A stretch of 64,000 bases of DNA, from positions 1 to 64,000 of the forward strand of contig DGRV01000021.1 in assembly GCA_002391225.1 (NCBI GenBank), written 5' to 3'. The DNA is from Christensenella sp. UBA4379. GTDB lineage: Bacteria; Bacillota; Clostridia; Christensenellales; Aristaeellaceae. The notes below the pieces were generated by a model. The model did not search any database and was not told the origin of the DNA. It saw nothing but the letters and a program-made list of their open reading frames with translations. Shown here piece by piece: positions 45,088-52,612 of this stretch; the first letter of the stretch is position 1, and every line of letters begins with the position of its first letter. Both the position numbers and the translations under genes were made by a program.

Positions 45088-46686
45088 TTGGAATTTCATA
45101 TCAACAGCACCCTTCCGCGCATCCCGCATAAAAAGCACTGGCAGTTCTGCGTAGGCTCCGCTCACGCCCAGATGGCCCTGCGCACGGACTATACGCGGCA
45201 GCTGACCTTCATCCACGACACCCTGGGCATTGAGCGGGTACGCTTCCACGGGATTTTCTGCGACGATATGCGCACGCTGAACGACCTGTCCGTGCAGCTG
45301 AACGTGCCCGGGGCGGATCAGTTCACCGAATACAATTTCAACTTCTGCGGCGCCGCCTACGACAACGTGCTGGCCGCCGGCATGAAGCCGCTGGTGGAGC
45401 TGTCCTTCATGCCCGAAAAGCTGGCGCTCAAGGAAGAAGGAAGGCCCGTAAAAGGCGGCTTTTTCTACAAGCCCAACATCGTGCCGCCCAGGGACTATGC
45501 CGCCTGGCGGGACTATCTGCAGGCCTTCGTCCGCTTCCTGCTCCACCGGTACGGGAAGGAAGAAGTCCGCACCTGGTATTTTGAGGTATGGAACGAGCCG
45601 GACCTGCCCTATGTGTTCTGGAACGGCAGCAGGGACGAGTATTTCCGCCTGTACGAGGAATCCGCCCGGGCCATCAAAGATGTGGACGAAAAAATCATGG
45701 TGGGCGGCCCTTCCACCAGCGGCAGCAAATGGATCAGCAGTTTCGTGGCCTATTGCAGGAAAAACGATGTTCCCCTGGACTTCGTCACCACCCACCAGTA
45801 CGCCGGGGATCCCCTGGGCGGCGTGGAAGACCAGGGCGACGCGGAGGGCCAGGCAGGCGGCTTTGAAGCCTGGCAGGAGCGTCTGCGCAAGGCAGAGGAA
45901 ACCCTCCGGCAGGTAAAGGAAAAGACCTTCCTGGCGGGCTACCGCGCCGTCACGCCCGACAAATCGGAGACCACCGAGATCCCGGACGACCTGTTCCGCA
46001 AAAACGCTGCCCGCGCCCACGAGCAGGCCCAGGGCCTGCCCCTGTATTACACTGAATGGAACGAAAACGCCATCTTCTCCGCCTACACCAACGACACCCG
46101 CAAGGTGGCCGCCTACGACGTGAAAATGGCCCTGGCCGTGGCCGACCATGTCACCGGCTCCTCCATCTGGTGCTTCAGCGACATCTTTGAGGAGCTCCAT
46201 CCCTTCCCGCAGGAATTCCACGGCGGCTTTGGGATGCTGACCCAGCACGGCATCCCCAAGCCCGTCTATTACGCCATGAAGCTGCTGGCCGACGCCCCGG
46301 ATACGCGCATCGACCTGGGTGCGGACGCCTTTGACGGCGAAATCGGCGCCGCCGCCTTTGAAGGAAACGGGGAAACCCACGTGATCCTTTTCCGCCAGAA
46401 GATGAAGCAGCTGGACCTGCCCAAGGAAGAAGCCGTAATTCGCTTGGCCTGCCCCGAAAAGCCCCAAAGCGTAACCGTCAGGCGCATCGACGAAGCCCAC
46501 GGCAATCCCCTGAAGCTGTGGGAAGAAATGGGCAGTCCTGAAACCATGAGCCCTAAAGAAGCGGAAGAACTGAAAGCAAAGAGCGCCGTCCAGCCCGAGC
46601 CCTGGCCCTTCACCTGGGAAAATGGAGAATTGACCCTCCGCGCCGAACTGGGCGTCAACGACGTATATGGATTTGTAATCAGATAA
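45088..46686 (+). CDS. GH39 beta-xylosidase
   Basis: 532 residues. AGGAG lies only 1 nt before ATG 45082 but 7 nt before in-frame TTG 45088, so TTG is the likelier start. GH39 residues: acid/base Glu near 170 in EVWNEPDLP, nucleophile Glu near 323 in YTEWNENAIF. C-terminal beta domain present. Cytoplasmic; cleaves xylose from the non-reducing end of xylo-oligosaccharides. Last gene of the plus-strand operon. Confidence 0.9.
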   Translation: MEFHINSTLPRIPHKKHWQFCVGSAHAQMALRTDYTRQLTFIHDTLGIERVRFHGIFCDDMRTLNDLSVQLNVPGADQFTEYNFNFCGAAYDNVLAAGMKPLVELSFMPEKLALKEEGRPVKGGFFYKPNIVPPRDYAAWRDYLQAFVRFLLHRYGKEEVRTWYFEVWNEPDLPYVFWNGSRDEYFRLYEESARAIKDVDEKIMVGGPSTSGSKWISSFVAYCRKNDVPLDFVTTHQYAGDPLGGVEDQGDAEGQAGGFEAWQERLRKAEETLRQVKEKTFLAGYRAVTPDKSETTEIPDDLFRKNAARAHEQAQGLPLYYTEWNENAIFSAYTNDTRKVAAYDVKMALAVADHVTGSSIWCFSDIFEELHPFPQEFHGGFGMLTQHGIPKPVYYAMKLLADAPDTRIDLGADAFDGEIGAAAFEGNGETHVILFRQKMKQLDLPKEEAVIRLACPEKPQSVTVRRIDEAHGNPLKLWEEMGSPETMSPKEAEELKAKSAVQPEPWPFTWENGELTLRAELGVNDVYGFVIR

Positions 46687-46717
46687 AAAGAAAACATATC
46701 CAGATCATGATAAATCG

Positions 46718-46750
46718 AAAAGGCCAGGGATGGAATGTCCCTGGTCTTTT
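46718..46750. terminator. Bidirectional terminator
   Basis: AAAAGGCCAGGGA (46718-46730) with TCCCTGGTCTTTT (46738-46750): A-run and T-run flank the stem on both strands. Serves the GH39 operon and the leftward methyltransferase gene. Confidence 0.85.
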
Positions 46751-46775
46751 CAGTGGTATTGATTTCGCTCTTGGT

Positions 46776-47396
46776 TCACTTTCTCCCGGTCACCGTGTAG
46801 ATCATGCCCTTGATCTGCCGGGAGTCTGTGACGGTGAAGCCGGTGTTGGTCATCAGCTTTTCGATGCCCTGGCGGTTGGTGGTGCGGCAGTCGCCGCTCC
46901 GCGCCAGCTTAAAAAGGATGTGGTTGTCGATCCACGCGCCGAGGCCGCCGATGCCGGTGTCGGAGAGGATGTACAGGCCGCCGGGCTTCAATACGCGTTT
47001 TGCCTCCAGCATCGCCTGTTCCGGGTAGGGGTAGTGGTGGAAGCTCTGGGAACAGGTGACGATGTCGAAGCTCTCGTCCGGGTAAGGCAGATGATCGGCG
47101 GAGCCCACTGTGAACGATGCGCCGGGGATCGCCTTTTCCTGCGCTACGTGGATCATCTCGTCCGACAGGTCCAGGCCAAAGTACCGGGCCGCTTTCTGCC
47201 TGGTGAGGAGATCAATCAGGAAACCTGTTCCACAGCCGACGTCGAGCAGGGATTCATAGGGAAGAGCCCTTATCTGTTCCGCGATGTCCCGGCAGCTGAT
47301 CTTCCCGTTCTGCGAATAGTAATAGGTGTCGCGCTGGTCATACTCGGCGGCCTGACCGTCGAAATGCTTTTTGGATAAGGCTTCGTAGTCTTTCAT
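46776..47396 (-). CDS. Class I SAM-dependent methyltransferase
   Basis: 206 residues. Motif I LLDVGCGTGFLIDLL, then YFGLDLSDEMIHVA and FDIVTCSQSFHHYP (UbiE/Methyltransf_11 group). Methyl acceptor unknown. It follows the membrane-protein/methyltransferase run on the same strand, 88 bp after the preceding gene. Confidence 0.87.
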   Translation of the reverse strand: MKDYEALSKKHFDGQAAEYDQRDTYYYSQNGKISCRDIAEQIRALPYESLLDVGCGTGFLIDLLTRQKAARYFGLDLSDEMIHVAQEKAIPGASFTVGSADHLPYPDESFDIVTCSQSFHHYPYPEQAMLEAKRVLKPGGLYILSDTGIGGLGAWIDNHILFKLARSGDCRTTNRQGIEKLMTNTGFTVTDSRQIKGMIYTVTGRK

Positions 47397-47484
47397 GTTG
47401 GTTTTCTTCCTTTTCTTGCAATCACCGGGGTTCGCGGCTTTAAGGAATGGCGGCCGCAGGAGGCCTCCGAAAAGCCCGATGATT

Positions 47485-48165
47485 TTAATGTTGTTTTTTA
47501 TACATCAGCATGATCCCGAACCAGATGATCATGCTCTCGCTCATCAGCCCGTTGGTAAAGCCCAGGCGGAAGGCGCTCGGCGGCAGCAGCAGGGAGACGC
47601 CCTTCAGTATGGCGTAGATCACCAGAACATGGGTCAGCGCCATCCATGGGGGAAAGACCGTTTTCCCTGTCACCTGCAGGAAAAACCAGTACAAAAAGAC
47701 CGGCAGCATCAGCCCTTCGCTGACCGGCACCAGCCAGGAAAGCTGGGCGAATAATCCTTCGCATACGGGCAGGGCCTCTGCCGCAAGGCCGTTTTGGCGC
47801 ATCCAGGAAAACAGGGTCAGGATCATCACATAGAACAGATGCAGGGCGATCCAGGGGGTCAGGCCGAAGATGTTGAGAACATGATATGCCCTTTGATGCT
47901 TTTCCGCTGGGATGTACCCTTGCACGGCAAACAGGGCGATGCCGTACAGGATGATGCCCGGGAAGGCCAGGGCCATGGCCAGGTTGTAGCGCCACTGGGG
48001 GATGGCGGCTGTGCCGGCCGTCAGCCAGGAAAGGGTCCCCATGGGCGTGGGATCGCCGTACATCATCAGCCAGTCGCCCCCGCCGTAGCACAGGCAGCCC
48101 AGGATGCCGCAGACCAGCGCGGCCTTTTGGTTCTTGAGAAGTTTGTTCACCTTTTCCTCCGTCAC
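47485..48165 (-). CDS. Multi-pass membrane protein, paralogue A (DUF6796-like)
   Basis: 226 residues, six or seven hydrophobic segments. The opening LVCGILGCLCYGGGDWLMMYG parallels IVGCLLYMLGDYLF in the protein at 48774, so the two are paralogues. Family assignment is tentative; function unknown. Its start overlaps the end of the methyltransferase gene at 48162 by 4 bp, which implies translational coupling. Confidence 0.72.
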   Translation of the reverse strand: MTEEKVNKLLKNQKAALVCGILGCLCYGGGDWLMMYGDPTPMGTLSWLTAGTAAIPQWRYNLAMALAFPGIILYGIALFAVQGYIPAEKHQRAYHVLNIFGLTPWIALHLFYVMILTLFSWMRQNGLAAEALPVCEGLFAQLSWLVPVSEGLMLPVFLYWFFLQVTGKTVFPPWMALTHVLVIYAILKGVSLLLPPSAFRLGFTNGLMSESMIIWFGIMLMYKKQH

Positions 48166-48767
48166 GTTTTTTTCGTCATCACCGCCACGGCGCAGGGGAT
48201 GCGGCCGTCCGCCAGGGTAATCCGCACGTCATTGTACCCCGCGTCCAGAAAGAACTGGCGGTAGCTTTCCAAAGTAAACTGCCGTTTGAAATCCGCTCCG
48301 GCCCTGCCCACGGCGGAAGCAAAGGAGCTGGTCTTTCCCGTTCGCCCCTTGTTCATGTAGGTGGGGATGATCAGCTGTCCGCCGTCCCTGCACACCCGGT
48401 TGAGCTCGCCGAGGGCCTTCAGGGGCTCGTCCAGCAGGTGAATCACATTCCCGGCCACCACCTTGTCAAAGGCCCCGTCCGGCTCGTCCAGCGCGGTGAT
48501 GTCCGCCTGACGGAAGGTGATGTTCCCATAGGCCGCGCAGTTCTTTTCCGCCCGTTTGAGCATCTTCGGGGCAAAATCCGTGGCCGTCAGGACTTTGCAT
48601 TTTTCGGCGATTACTTTGGTGAGCAGGCCCGTCCCGCAGGCACACTCCAGCACCCGGTCATTCGGCCCGATCAGTTCCGCGACGATGCGCCTGAGCGCCT
48701 GGTGGGTTTTCCGGTTGATCCCGTTCACAAACAGATCATAGACGCCCGCTGCCCGATCCCAGAACAT
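48162..48767 (-). CDS. Class I SAM-dependent methyltransferase
   Basis: 201 residues. Motif I VLECACGTGLLTKVI, then VLTATDFAPKML and KVVAGNVIHLLDEP. The N-terminus FWDRAAGVYDLF is typical of ubiE-like clostridial enzymes. Sandwiched between two paralogous membrane proteins in one operon, which suggests it modifies a lipid or membrane-delivered substrate. Confidence 0.87.
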   Translation of the reverse strand: MFWDRAAGVYDLFVNGINRKTHQALRRIVAELIGPNDRVLECACGTGLLTKVIAEKCKVLTATDFAPKMLKRAEKNCAAYGNITFRQADITALDEPDGAFDKVVAGNVIHLLDEPLKALGELNRVCRDGGQLIIPTYMNKGRTGKTSSFASAVGRAGADFKRQFTLESYRQFFLDAGYNDVRITLADGRIPCAVAVMTKKT

Positions 48768-48773
48768 AGGATC

Positions 48774-49514
48774 TCACTCCAATTCTTTGTTCCGCTGCAT
48801 TTCCTTAAGCAGAATCAGCCCGAGCAGCAGGACCAGCGCGTGGCCGAAGGACTCCGTTCCGTGATCCAGCTGGTTGATGGGCCAGGGAAGCAGGCTCAGC
48901 AGATTGCCCACGAGGCCCGGCAGCATGAGCGGGTTGCACAGGGTCGCAAGCACCCTTACGGCGGTGCTTTTAAGCGGAATGATCCTTTTCCAGACCAGGG
49001 TAATCATGATCACCGTCAGGCCGGCGTCGCAGACGAGATAGGCGATCGCCATGCCCGGGGCGTTGGCGTAAAACACCCGGTTGGCGATGTCCGCCGCCGT
49101 TTGCATGTCGCCGTAAGCCTGAAACACATATTTAAAAATCAGCGCGTCCGTCATGAACATGGCATGGACCCAGGCCCAGGCTACCGTGCCCATGATGTAC
49201 GCCGCCCGGAACAGCCTGACCCAAACCTGATCCTTCGGCACGGTGATATGAATCCGGAGCAGCTTGTACATCTGATGAAAGCCCATGTAATAGAGCAGCG
49301 TCCCCACAAAGCCGCACAGGATGCTGGCCGCCATCCGCCACGTGGCCATATCCAGATAGGCCACCTTGGTAAACAGGCCGATGGTTTCGGTGGTCTGGCC
49401 CTTTCCGGTAGCGGCGAACAGATAATCCCCCAGCATGTACAGAAGGCACCCGACGATGCCGACGGTCAGCAGCTTTTTCGCCTTTTGCGCGTTCATCTCT
49501 TCTAAAATAAACAT
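48774..49514 (-). CDS. Multi-pass membrane protein, paralogue B (DUF6796-like)
   Basis: 246 residues from the ATG at 49514 (GAGGAG 10 nt upstream); longer frames upstream run into the promoter. Seven hydrophobic segments, including GCLLYMLGDYLF, ILCGFVGTLLYYMG and ALVLLLGLILL. Paralogue of 47485. First gene of the leftward operon. Function unknown; the family naming is tentative. Confidence 0.72.
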   Translation of the reverse strand: MFILEEMNAQKAKKLLTVGIVGCLLYMLGDYLFAATGKGQTTETIGLFTKVAYLDMATWRMAASILCGFVGTLLYYMGFHQMYKLLRIHITVPKDQVWVRLFRAAYIMGTVAWAWVHAMFMTDALIFKYVFQAYGDMQTAADIANRVFYANAPGMAIAYLVCDAGLTVIMITLVWKRIIPLKSTAVRVLATLCNPLMLPGLVGNLLSLLPWPINQLDHGTESFGHALVLLLGLILLKEMQRNKELE

Positions 49515-49624
49515 CAGATGTTGCTCCTCGTTGACCAAATGTGAATTAGTTAAATCTAACGTAATCCTAAAAAAGAAAGCCCGCCGCACAGCCATCCGCT
49601 GCGGATTCCTGCCTGACAGGATGT

Positions 49625-49668
49625 TAGTTACCGCTTACTATTATACCTCACACGGACTTGTTTTTCAA
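49625..49668 (-). promoter_or_regulatory. Promoter with overlapping palindrome for the membrane-protein/methyltransferase operon
   Basis: Minus-strand TTGAAA (49668-49663), 17-bp spacer, TATAAT (49645-49640). Directly downstream is TAGTAAGCGGTAACTA (49640-49625), an imperfect palindrome matching at 6 of 8 pairs, and a related TTAGATTTAACTAA lies about 75 bp further on. This is the layout of TetR/MarR-type operators overlapping the transcription start. Confidence 0.65.
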
Positions 49669-49676
49669 GGCTTTTA

Positions 49677-50032
49677 TCAGGCTTTTTCGTCCTGCTCAAG
49701 GATTCGCTCGATTACGTTCACAAACCCGTTGAATCCGATCATCCCGCTGACCAGCGCCGATTGCTTTCCGCATTGAATGAGGCAGGCGGGCAGTCCGCGA
49801 ATGCCGAGGGAATGGGTGTACGCCAGGTCCTTCTGAAAAGCTGCCTGCGCGCTCCCGTCCGTATCGTGACGCCGAAACAGATCTTCATCGATGCCCCGCT
49901 TCTGAAGCTTACGCGGATCAGCTCCTCGTTAAGCGTCGTCTGCCGTCCCTCCGCGATGGTGGCGCGGCGTAAGCGGCGCAGATCATCGTCCGCCTTCTCC
50001 GGGGCTGTCAGCTGGGCCGCCTTAAACGGCAT
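49677..50032 (-). pseudogene. DsbA-like thioredoxin fold protein, fragment
   Basis: The minus strand encodes FKAAQLTAPEKADDDLRRL, then after a frame change near 49907-49920 RGIDEDLFRRHD, FQKDLAYTHSLGIRGLPACL and the C-terminal helix to TGA. This is the back half of a DsbA-like protein with the cis-Pro motif GIRGLP. The N-terminal half with the CxxC active site is absent and the frame is broken, so it is a remnant. A GGAGGAAAAACG before the residual ATG is fortuitous or derives from the preceding fragment. Confidence 0.75.
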
Positions 50033-50148
50033 CGTTTTTCCTCCAATTCTGCAGCTGCGCCAGGATTTTGTCCGCCACCTCCTGATGCTTCCTCTGATAG
50101 GTGTGGCCGGTTTTTTCGATGAAGATGAGCTGGTTTTCCCGGGCGGTC
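50022..50148 (-). pseudogene. C-terminal remnant of an alpha/beta hydrolase
   Basis: The minus strand reads ENQLIFIEKTGHTYQRKHQE followed by VADKILAQLQNWRKN and a stop. The GHTYQRKHQEV segment with its His resembles the catalytic-His C-terminus of alpha/beta hydrolases. Only about 40 residues remain; the frame has no upstream continuation because it meets the plus-strand GH3 remnant at about 50150. Confidence 0.55.
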
Positions 50149-50151
50149 CAT

Positions 50152-50355
50152 CCCCTGCGGCGGCTGATCGGCTTTGAGCGCCTTTACAGCCTCGCTCCCG
50201 GCGAAAGCAGGCGGGCCGAATTCATCGTCAAACCCGGCGATCTGGAAATCTACATAGAGTCGGAAGGCCGGAAGCTGGTGGAGCCCGGCGCCTACCTCCT
50301 TTACGCCGGCGGCTCCTGCCTGGATGAGCGCGTGTGCGCTCAGATCGATCTGTAA
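50152..50355 (+). pseudogene. C-terminal fibronectin-like remnant of a GH3 beta-glycosidase
   Basis: The plus strand encodes LIGFERLYSLAPGESRRAEF, then KPGDLEIYIE, GRKLVEPGAYLLYAGGS and a stop. This is the terminal domain of BglX-type GH3 enzymes (compare GESREVSFTV at the end of the 24379 gene). The catalytic part is missing. It joins head-to-head with the alpha/beta hydrolase remnant. Confidence 0.7.
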
Positions 50356-50370
50356 ACAGAGAAATTTTGT

Positions 50371-50934
50371 ATGAAGAGAAAGACAGCGAAAGAAATCCTT
50401 GTGGATTCCTTCCATGAGCTGGCGAAGGACAGGCAGATTGACAAGATCACCGTCCGGGAGATCGCCGCGAACTGTGGCTATTCCAGCGCCACCTATTACC
50501 GCCAGTTCCGGGACAAGTATGATCTGATCGCCTGGGACTATGCCAAGCAGATCGAAGGGCTCATGCGTCGGATCGGCATGGACGGCTATACGTGGAAGCT
50601 GGCGCTTTGGGACTGCCTGAGCCATTACCAGGCGGAAAAGGAATATCTAAGCAACATTCTGAAACATACCAGCGGCCATGATTCCTTTGTCCACTATATG
50701 ACGGAAATCCACTGTCAGGAGGCTTCCCTCTATATCTGGCGGCGCACGGGCAGGACGTCCCTGGACGCCAAAATGGAAATGTACATCCGGGTGTACTGCA
50801 TGGGAACGGTGTGCCTGAGCGCGGAGTGGATTTTGGGGCAGACGGCGGCCACCCTTGAGGAGATGGCGGAGGTCTGCGAAAATTCCCTGCCCCTGCCGAT
50901 GCGGCCCCTGATGCTTGAAAATGAGACAGTTTAA
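50371..50934 (+). CDS. TetR-family transcriptional regulator
   Basis: 187 residues. N-terminal TetR helix-turn-helix KITVREIAANCGYSSATYYR QFRDKYDL, with a C-terminal domain of the TetR_C_8 (DhaS-like) type containing MYIRVYCMGTVCLSAEWIL. Ligand unknown. The last codons lie within a promoter/operator unit that serves the flavodoxin operon downstream. It may control that operon or an operon now lost with the fragments upstream. Confidence 0.87.
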   Translation: MKRKTAKEILVDSFHELAKDRQIDKITVREIAANCGYSSATYYRQFRDKYDLIAWDYAKQIEGLMRRIGMDGYTWKLALWDCLSHYQAEKEYLSNILKHTSGHDSFVHYMTEIHCQEASLYIWRRTGRTSLDAKMEMYIRVYCMGTVCLSAEWILGQTAATLEEMAEVCENSLPLPMRPLMLENETV

Positions 50935-51032
50935 GGAAAACGCTTCATCATGATACACGGCGAAAAGATTCTCTGTTGCATTTTGCGGCGGAAAGGTCTA
51001 TGATCTCCAAAGTAGTCGTGCGCGACTACGAT
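50919..51032 (+). promoter_or_regulatory. Promoter/operator unit A (flavodoxin operon)
   Basis: A 114-bp unit collinear with 57864-57977. Contains TTGCAT (50976-50981), 17-bp spacer, TATGAT (50999-51004) and, 8 bp further, the palindrome TAGTCGTGCGCGACTA (51013-51028, arms GTAGTCG/CGACTAC). Conserved blocks upstream of the -35 are GAGACAGTTT and GCTTCATCATGA. The palindrome covers the expected transcription start, the usual place for a repressor. Confidence 0.75.
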
Positions 51033-51101
51033 GCATGAGCTTCGGGAGACTTTGGGACCGCCGGAGAAGGACCTTTATCGGAAATGAAGGAGGACATAAC
51101 G

Positions 51102-51584
51102 ATGAGCAAGATTTTAGTCGCCTATTTTTCCGCCAGCGGCGTCACCGCCAAGGTGGCCGCCGAGCTTGCGAAGGCTGAAAACGCCGACTGCTTTGAGATC
51201 AGGCCGGAGAAGCCCTACACGAAGGAAGACCTCGATTATACCGTCAAGGAATCCCGCAGCAATCTCGAAATGGCGGACGAGACCTGCCGTCCCGCCATCC
51301 AGGGCTGCGTCGAAAACATGGCCGATTACGATACCGTATTCGTGGGCTTCCCCATCTGGTGGGGCCGCGAGCCGAGCGTCGTCGACACCTTCCTGGAGGC
51401 CTATGACTTCACCGGCAAGAAGATCATCCCCTTCTGCACCTCGGGGATGAGCGGGGTGGAAAAGGCCGCCGTGCACATCCAGGGCATCGTGGGCGAAAAC
51501 GTGTGCGTGGACGCCGGCAAGCGCCTGGGCGCGGAGGGCAGCGAAGAAGAAGTGAAGCTCTGGACCAAGCTCCTGGGCGTTTAA
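51102..51584 (+). CDS. Flavodoxin
   Basis: 160 residues; AAGGAGG before ATG. Flavodoxin_4-type: the FMN phosphate loop AYFSASGVTAKVA, VFVGFPIWWGREPS around the isoalloxazine, and IIPFCTSGMSGVE. It carries electrons in place of ferredoxin or acts as a flavin reductase under iron or oxidative stress. First gene of an operon with a mini winged-helix protein, a mini membrane protein and an OhrR-like regulator. Confidence 0.9.
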   Translation: MSKILVAYFSASGVTAKVAAELAKAENADCFEIRPEKPYTKEDLDYTVKESRSNLEMADETCRPAIQGCVENMADYDTVFVGFPIWWGREPSVVDTFLEAYDFTGKKIIPFCTSGMSGVEKAAVHIQGIVGENVCVDAGKRLGAEGSEEEVKLWTKLLGV

Positions 51585-51601
51585 AAGAAGGGAGAAGAAA
51601 C

Positions 51602-51784
51602 ATGGACGAGAAGGAAATCATTCTGGAGGCCATGAGGAAAGCCGGAGAGCCTCTGAACGCCGGCAAGGCCGCGGAGCTCACGGGGCTCGACCGCAAGGTC
51701 GTGGACAAGGCCTTTGCCGCCATGAAGAAGGATGGCAGCATCGTTTCTCCCATCCGCTGCAAGTGGGAGCCGGCCAAGAAGTAA
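51602..51784 (+). CDS. Mini winged-helix protein
   Basis: 60 residues; GGGAGAAGAAAC before ATG. Sequence AMRKAGEPLNAGKAAELTG, LDRKVVDKAFAAMKKDGSIV and IRCKWEP is a compact helix-turn-helix with a C-terminal wing, the size of a lone DNA-binding domain. 17 bp after flavodoxin. It may be an accessory repressor of this operon; no sensor domain is present. Confidence 0.75.
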   Translation: MDEKEIILEAMRKAGEPLNAGKAAELTGLDRKVVDKAFAAMKKDGSIVSPIRCKWEPAKK

Positions 51785-51868
51785 CTGTTTTTAGAAAACC
51801 GGCATTCCTCCCGCGGGGTGATGCCGGGGGTTTACTTGGAAAAAGATCAGAGATGGAGGAAAACGTCT

Positions 51869-52027
51869 ATGTCTACCGGAGCGATCATCGGAATCATCAT
51901 TGGGGTGCTGGCAGTTTGCTGCTGCTTTACCCATCGCCGCGTCATCCGGGCCCTGATCAAGCACGAGCCCATGCCCAAGGCCCCCAAGTGGCACGTGTGG
52001 GTCAAGCCGGAGAACAGGAGAAGCTGA
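51869..52027 (+). CDS. Mini membrane protein
   Basis: 52 residues, start decided by GGAGGAAAACGTCT. One transmembrane helix (AIIGIIIGVLAVCCCF) with a Cys-Cys-Cys run, then a basic cytoplasmic tail HRRVIRALIKHEPMPKAPKW. One base before the OhrR-like start, so it is probably coupled to it. Function unknown. Confidence 0.65.
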   Translation: MSTGAIIGIIIGVLAVCCCFTHRRVIRALIKHEPMPKAPKWHVWVKPENRRS

Positions 52028-52028
52028 T

Positions 52029-52511
52029 TTGCAGGATTTGGAAACAAAGAGCGACGCCCTGCTGCTGGAAAACCAGCTGTGTTTTCCCCTGTATGCCTGC
52101 GCCAAGGAAGTGGTGCGTCAGTACAGAAAGCCGCTGGAGCCCCTGGGGATCACCTACACGCAGTATCTGGTGATGATGGCCCTGTGGGAATACGGCAGGA
52201 TGACGGAGCGCCAGCTGGGAAGGCTTCTGCACCTGGAATCCAGCACCCTGGCCCCGCTGCTCAAAAGGCTTGAAAACCTGGGCCTGATTGACCGAATCGC
52301 CCCTGAAAGCAACGAGCGAAAGCTGTTTCTGGACCTGACGGACAAGGGCCGGGCGATGAAGAAACAGGCGGAAGCGGTGCCCAAAGCCATGGGGGGATGC
52401 ATCCCGCTGGAGGCCGAGGAACTGATGACGCTGAAAAAACTGCTGTGCAAGGCCGTGGAGCGGATGCACAGCGAAAAGGAACGCAAAAACGCAGGGAGCG
52501 CCTTGAGATAA
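52029..52511 (+). CDS. OhrR-like MarR-family regulator
   Basis: 160 residues; TTG start 8 nt after GGAG. Winged-helix MarR fold: LEPLGITYTQYLVMMALWEY, ERQLGRLLHLESSTLAPLLK and RIAPESNERKLFLDLTDKG. ENQLCFPLYACAKEV keeps the N-terminal Cys (residue 18) that senses organic hydroperoxides in OhrR. No ohr gene is adjacent; the likely targets are this operon and possibly the ZIP gene after it. Confidence 0.88.
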   Translation: MQDLETKSDALLLENQLCFPLYACAKEVVRQYRKPLEPLGITYTQYLVMMALWEYGRMTERQLGRLLHLESSTLAPLLKRLENLGLIDRIAPESNERKLFLDLTDKGRAMKKQAEAVPKAMGGCIPLEAEELMTLKKLLCKAVERMHSEKERKNAGSALR

Positions 52512-52516
52512 AAGGC

Positions 52517-52574
52517 CCTCCCATACAATCAACACCCATGGACATGGGAGGAGGCACCTCTTTTCATGTCCATG
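52517..52574 (+). promoter_or_regulatory. Leader with mutually exclusive hairpins upstream of the ZIP gene
   Basis: CCTCCCAT (52517-52524) can pair with ATGGGAGG (52544-52551). Alternatively CATGGACATG (52537-52546) can pair perfectly with CATGTCCATG (52565-52574). The two stems share bases 52544-52546, so only one can form. No known riboswitch class is recognised. It could be a switch, an operator, or a processing hairpin. Confidence 0.5.
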
Positions 52575-52612
52575 AGGACTCCTTCTTTTTAAAGAAACTG
52601 CTGGGGGAAACG

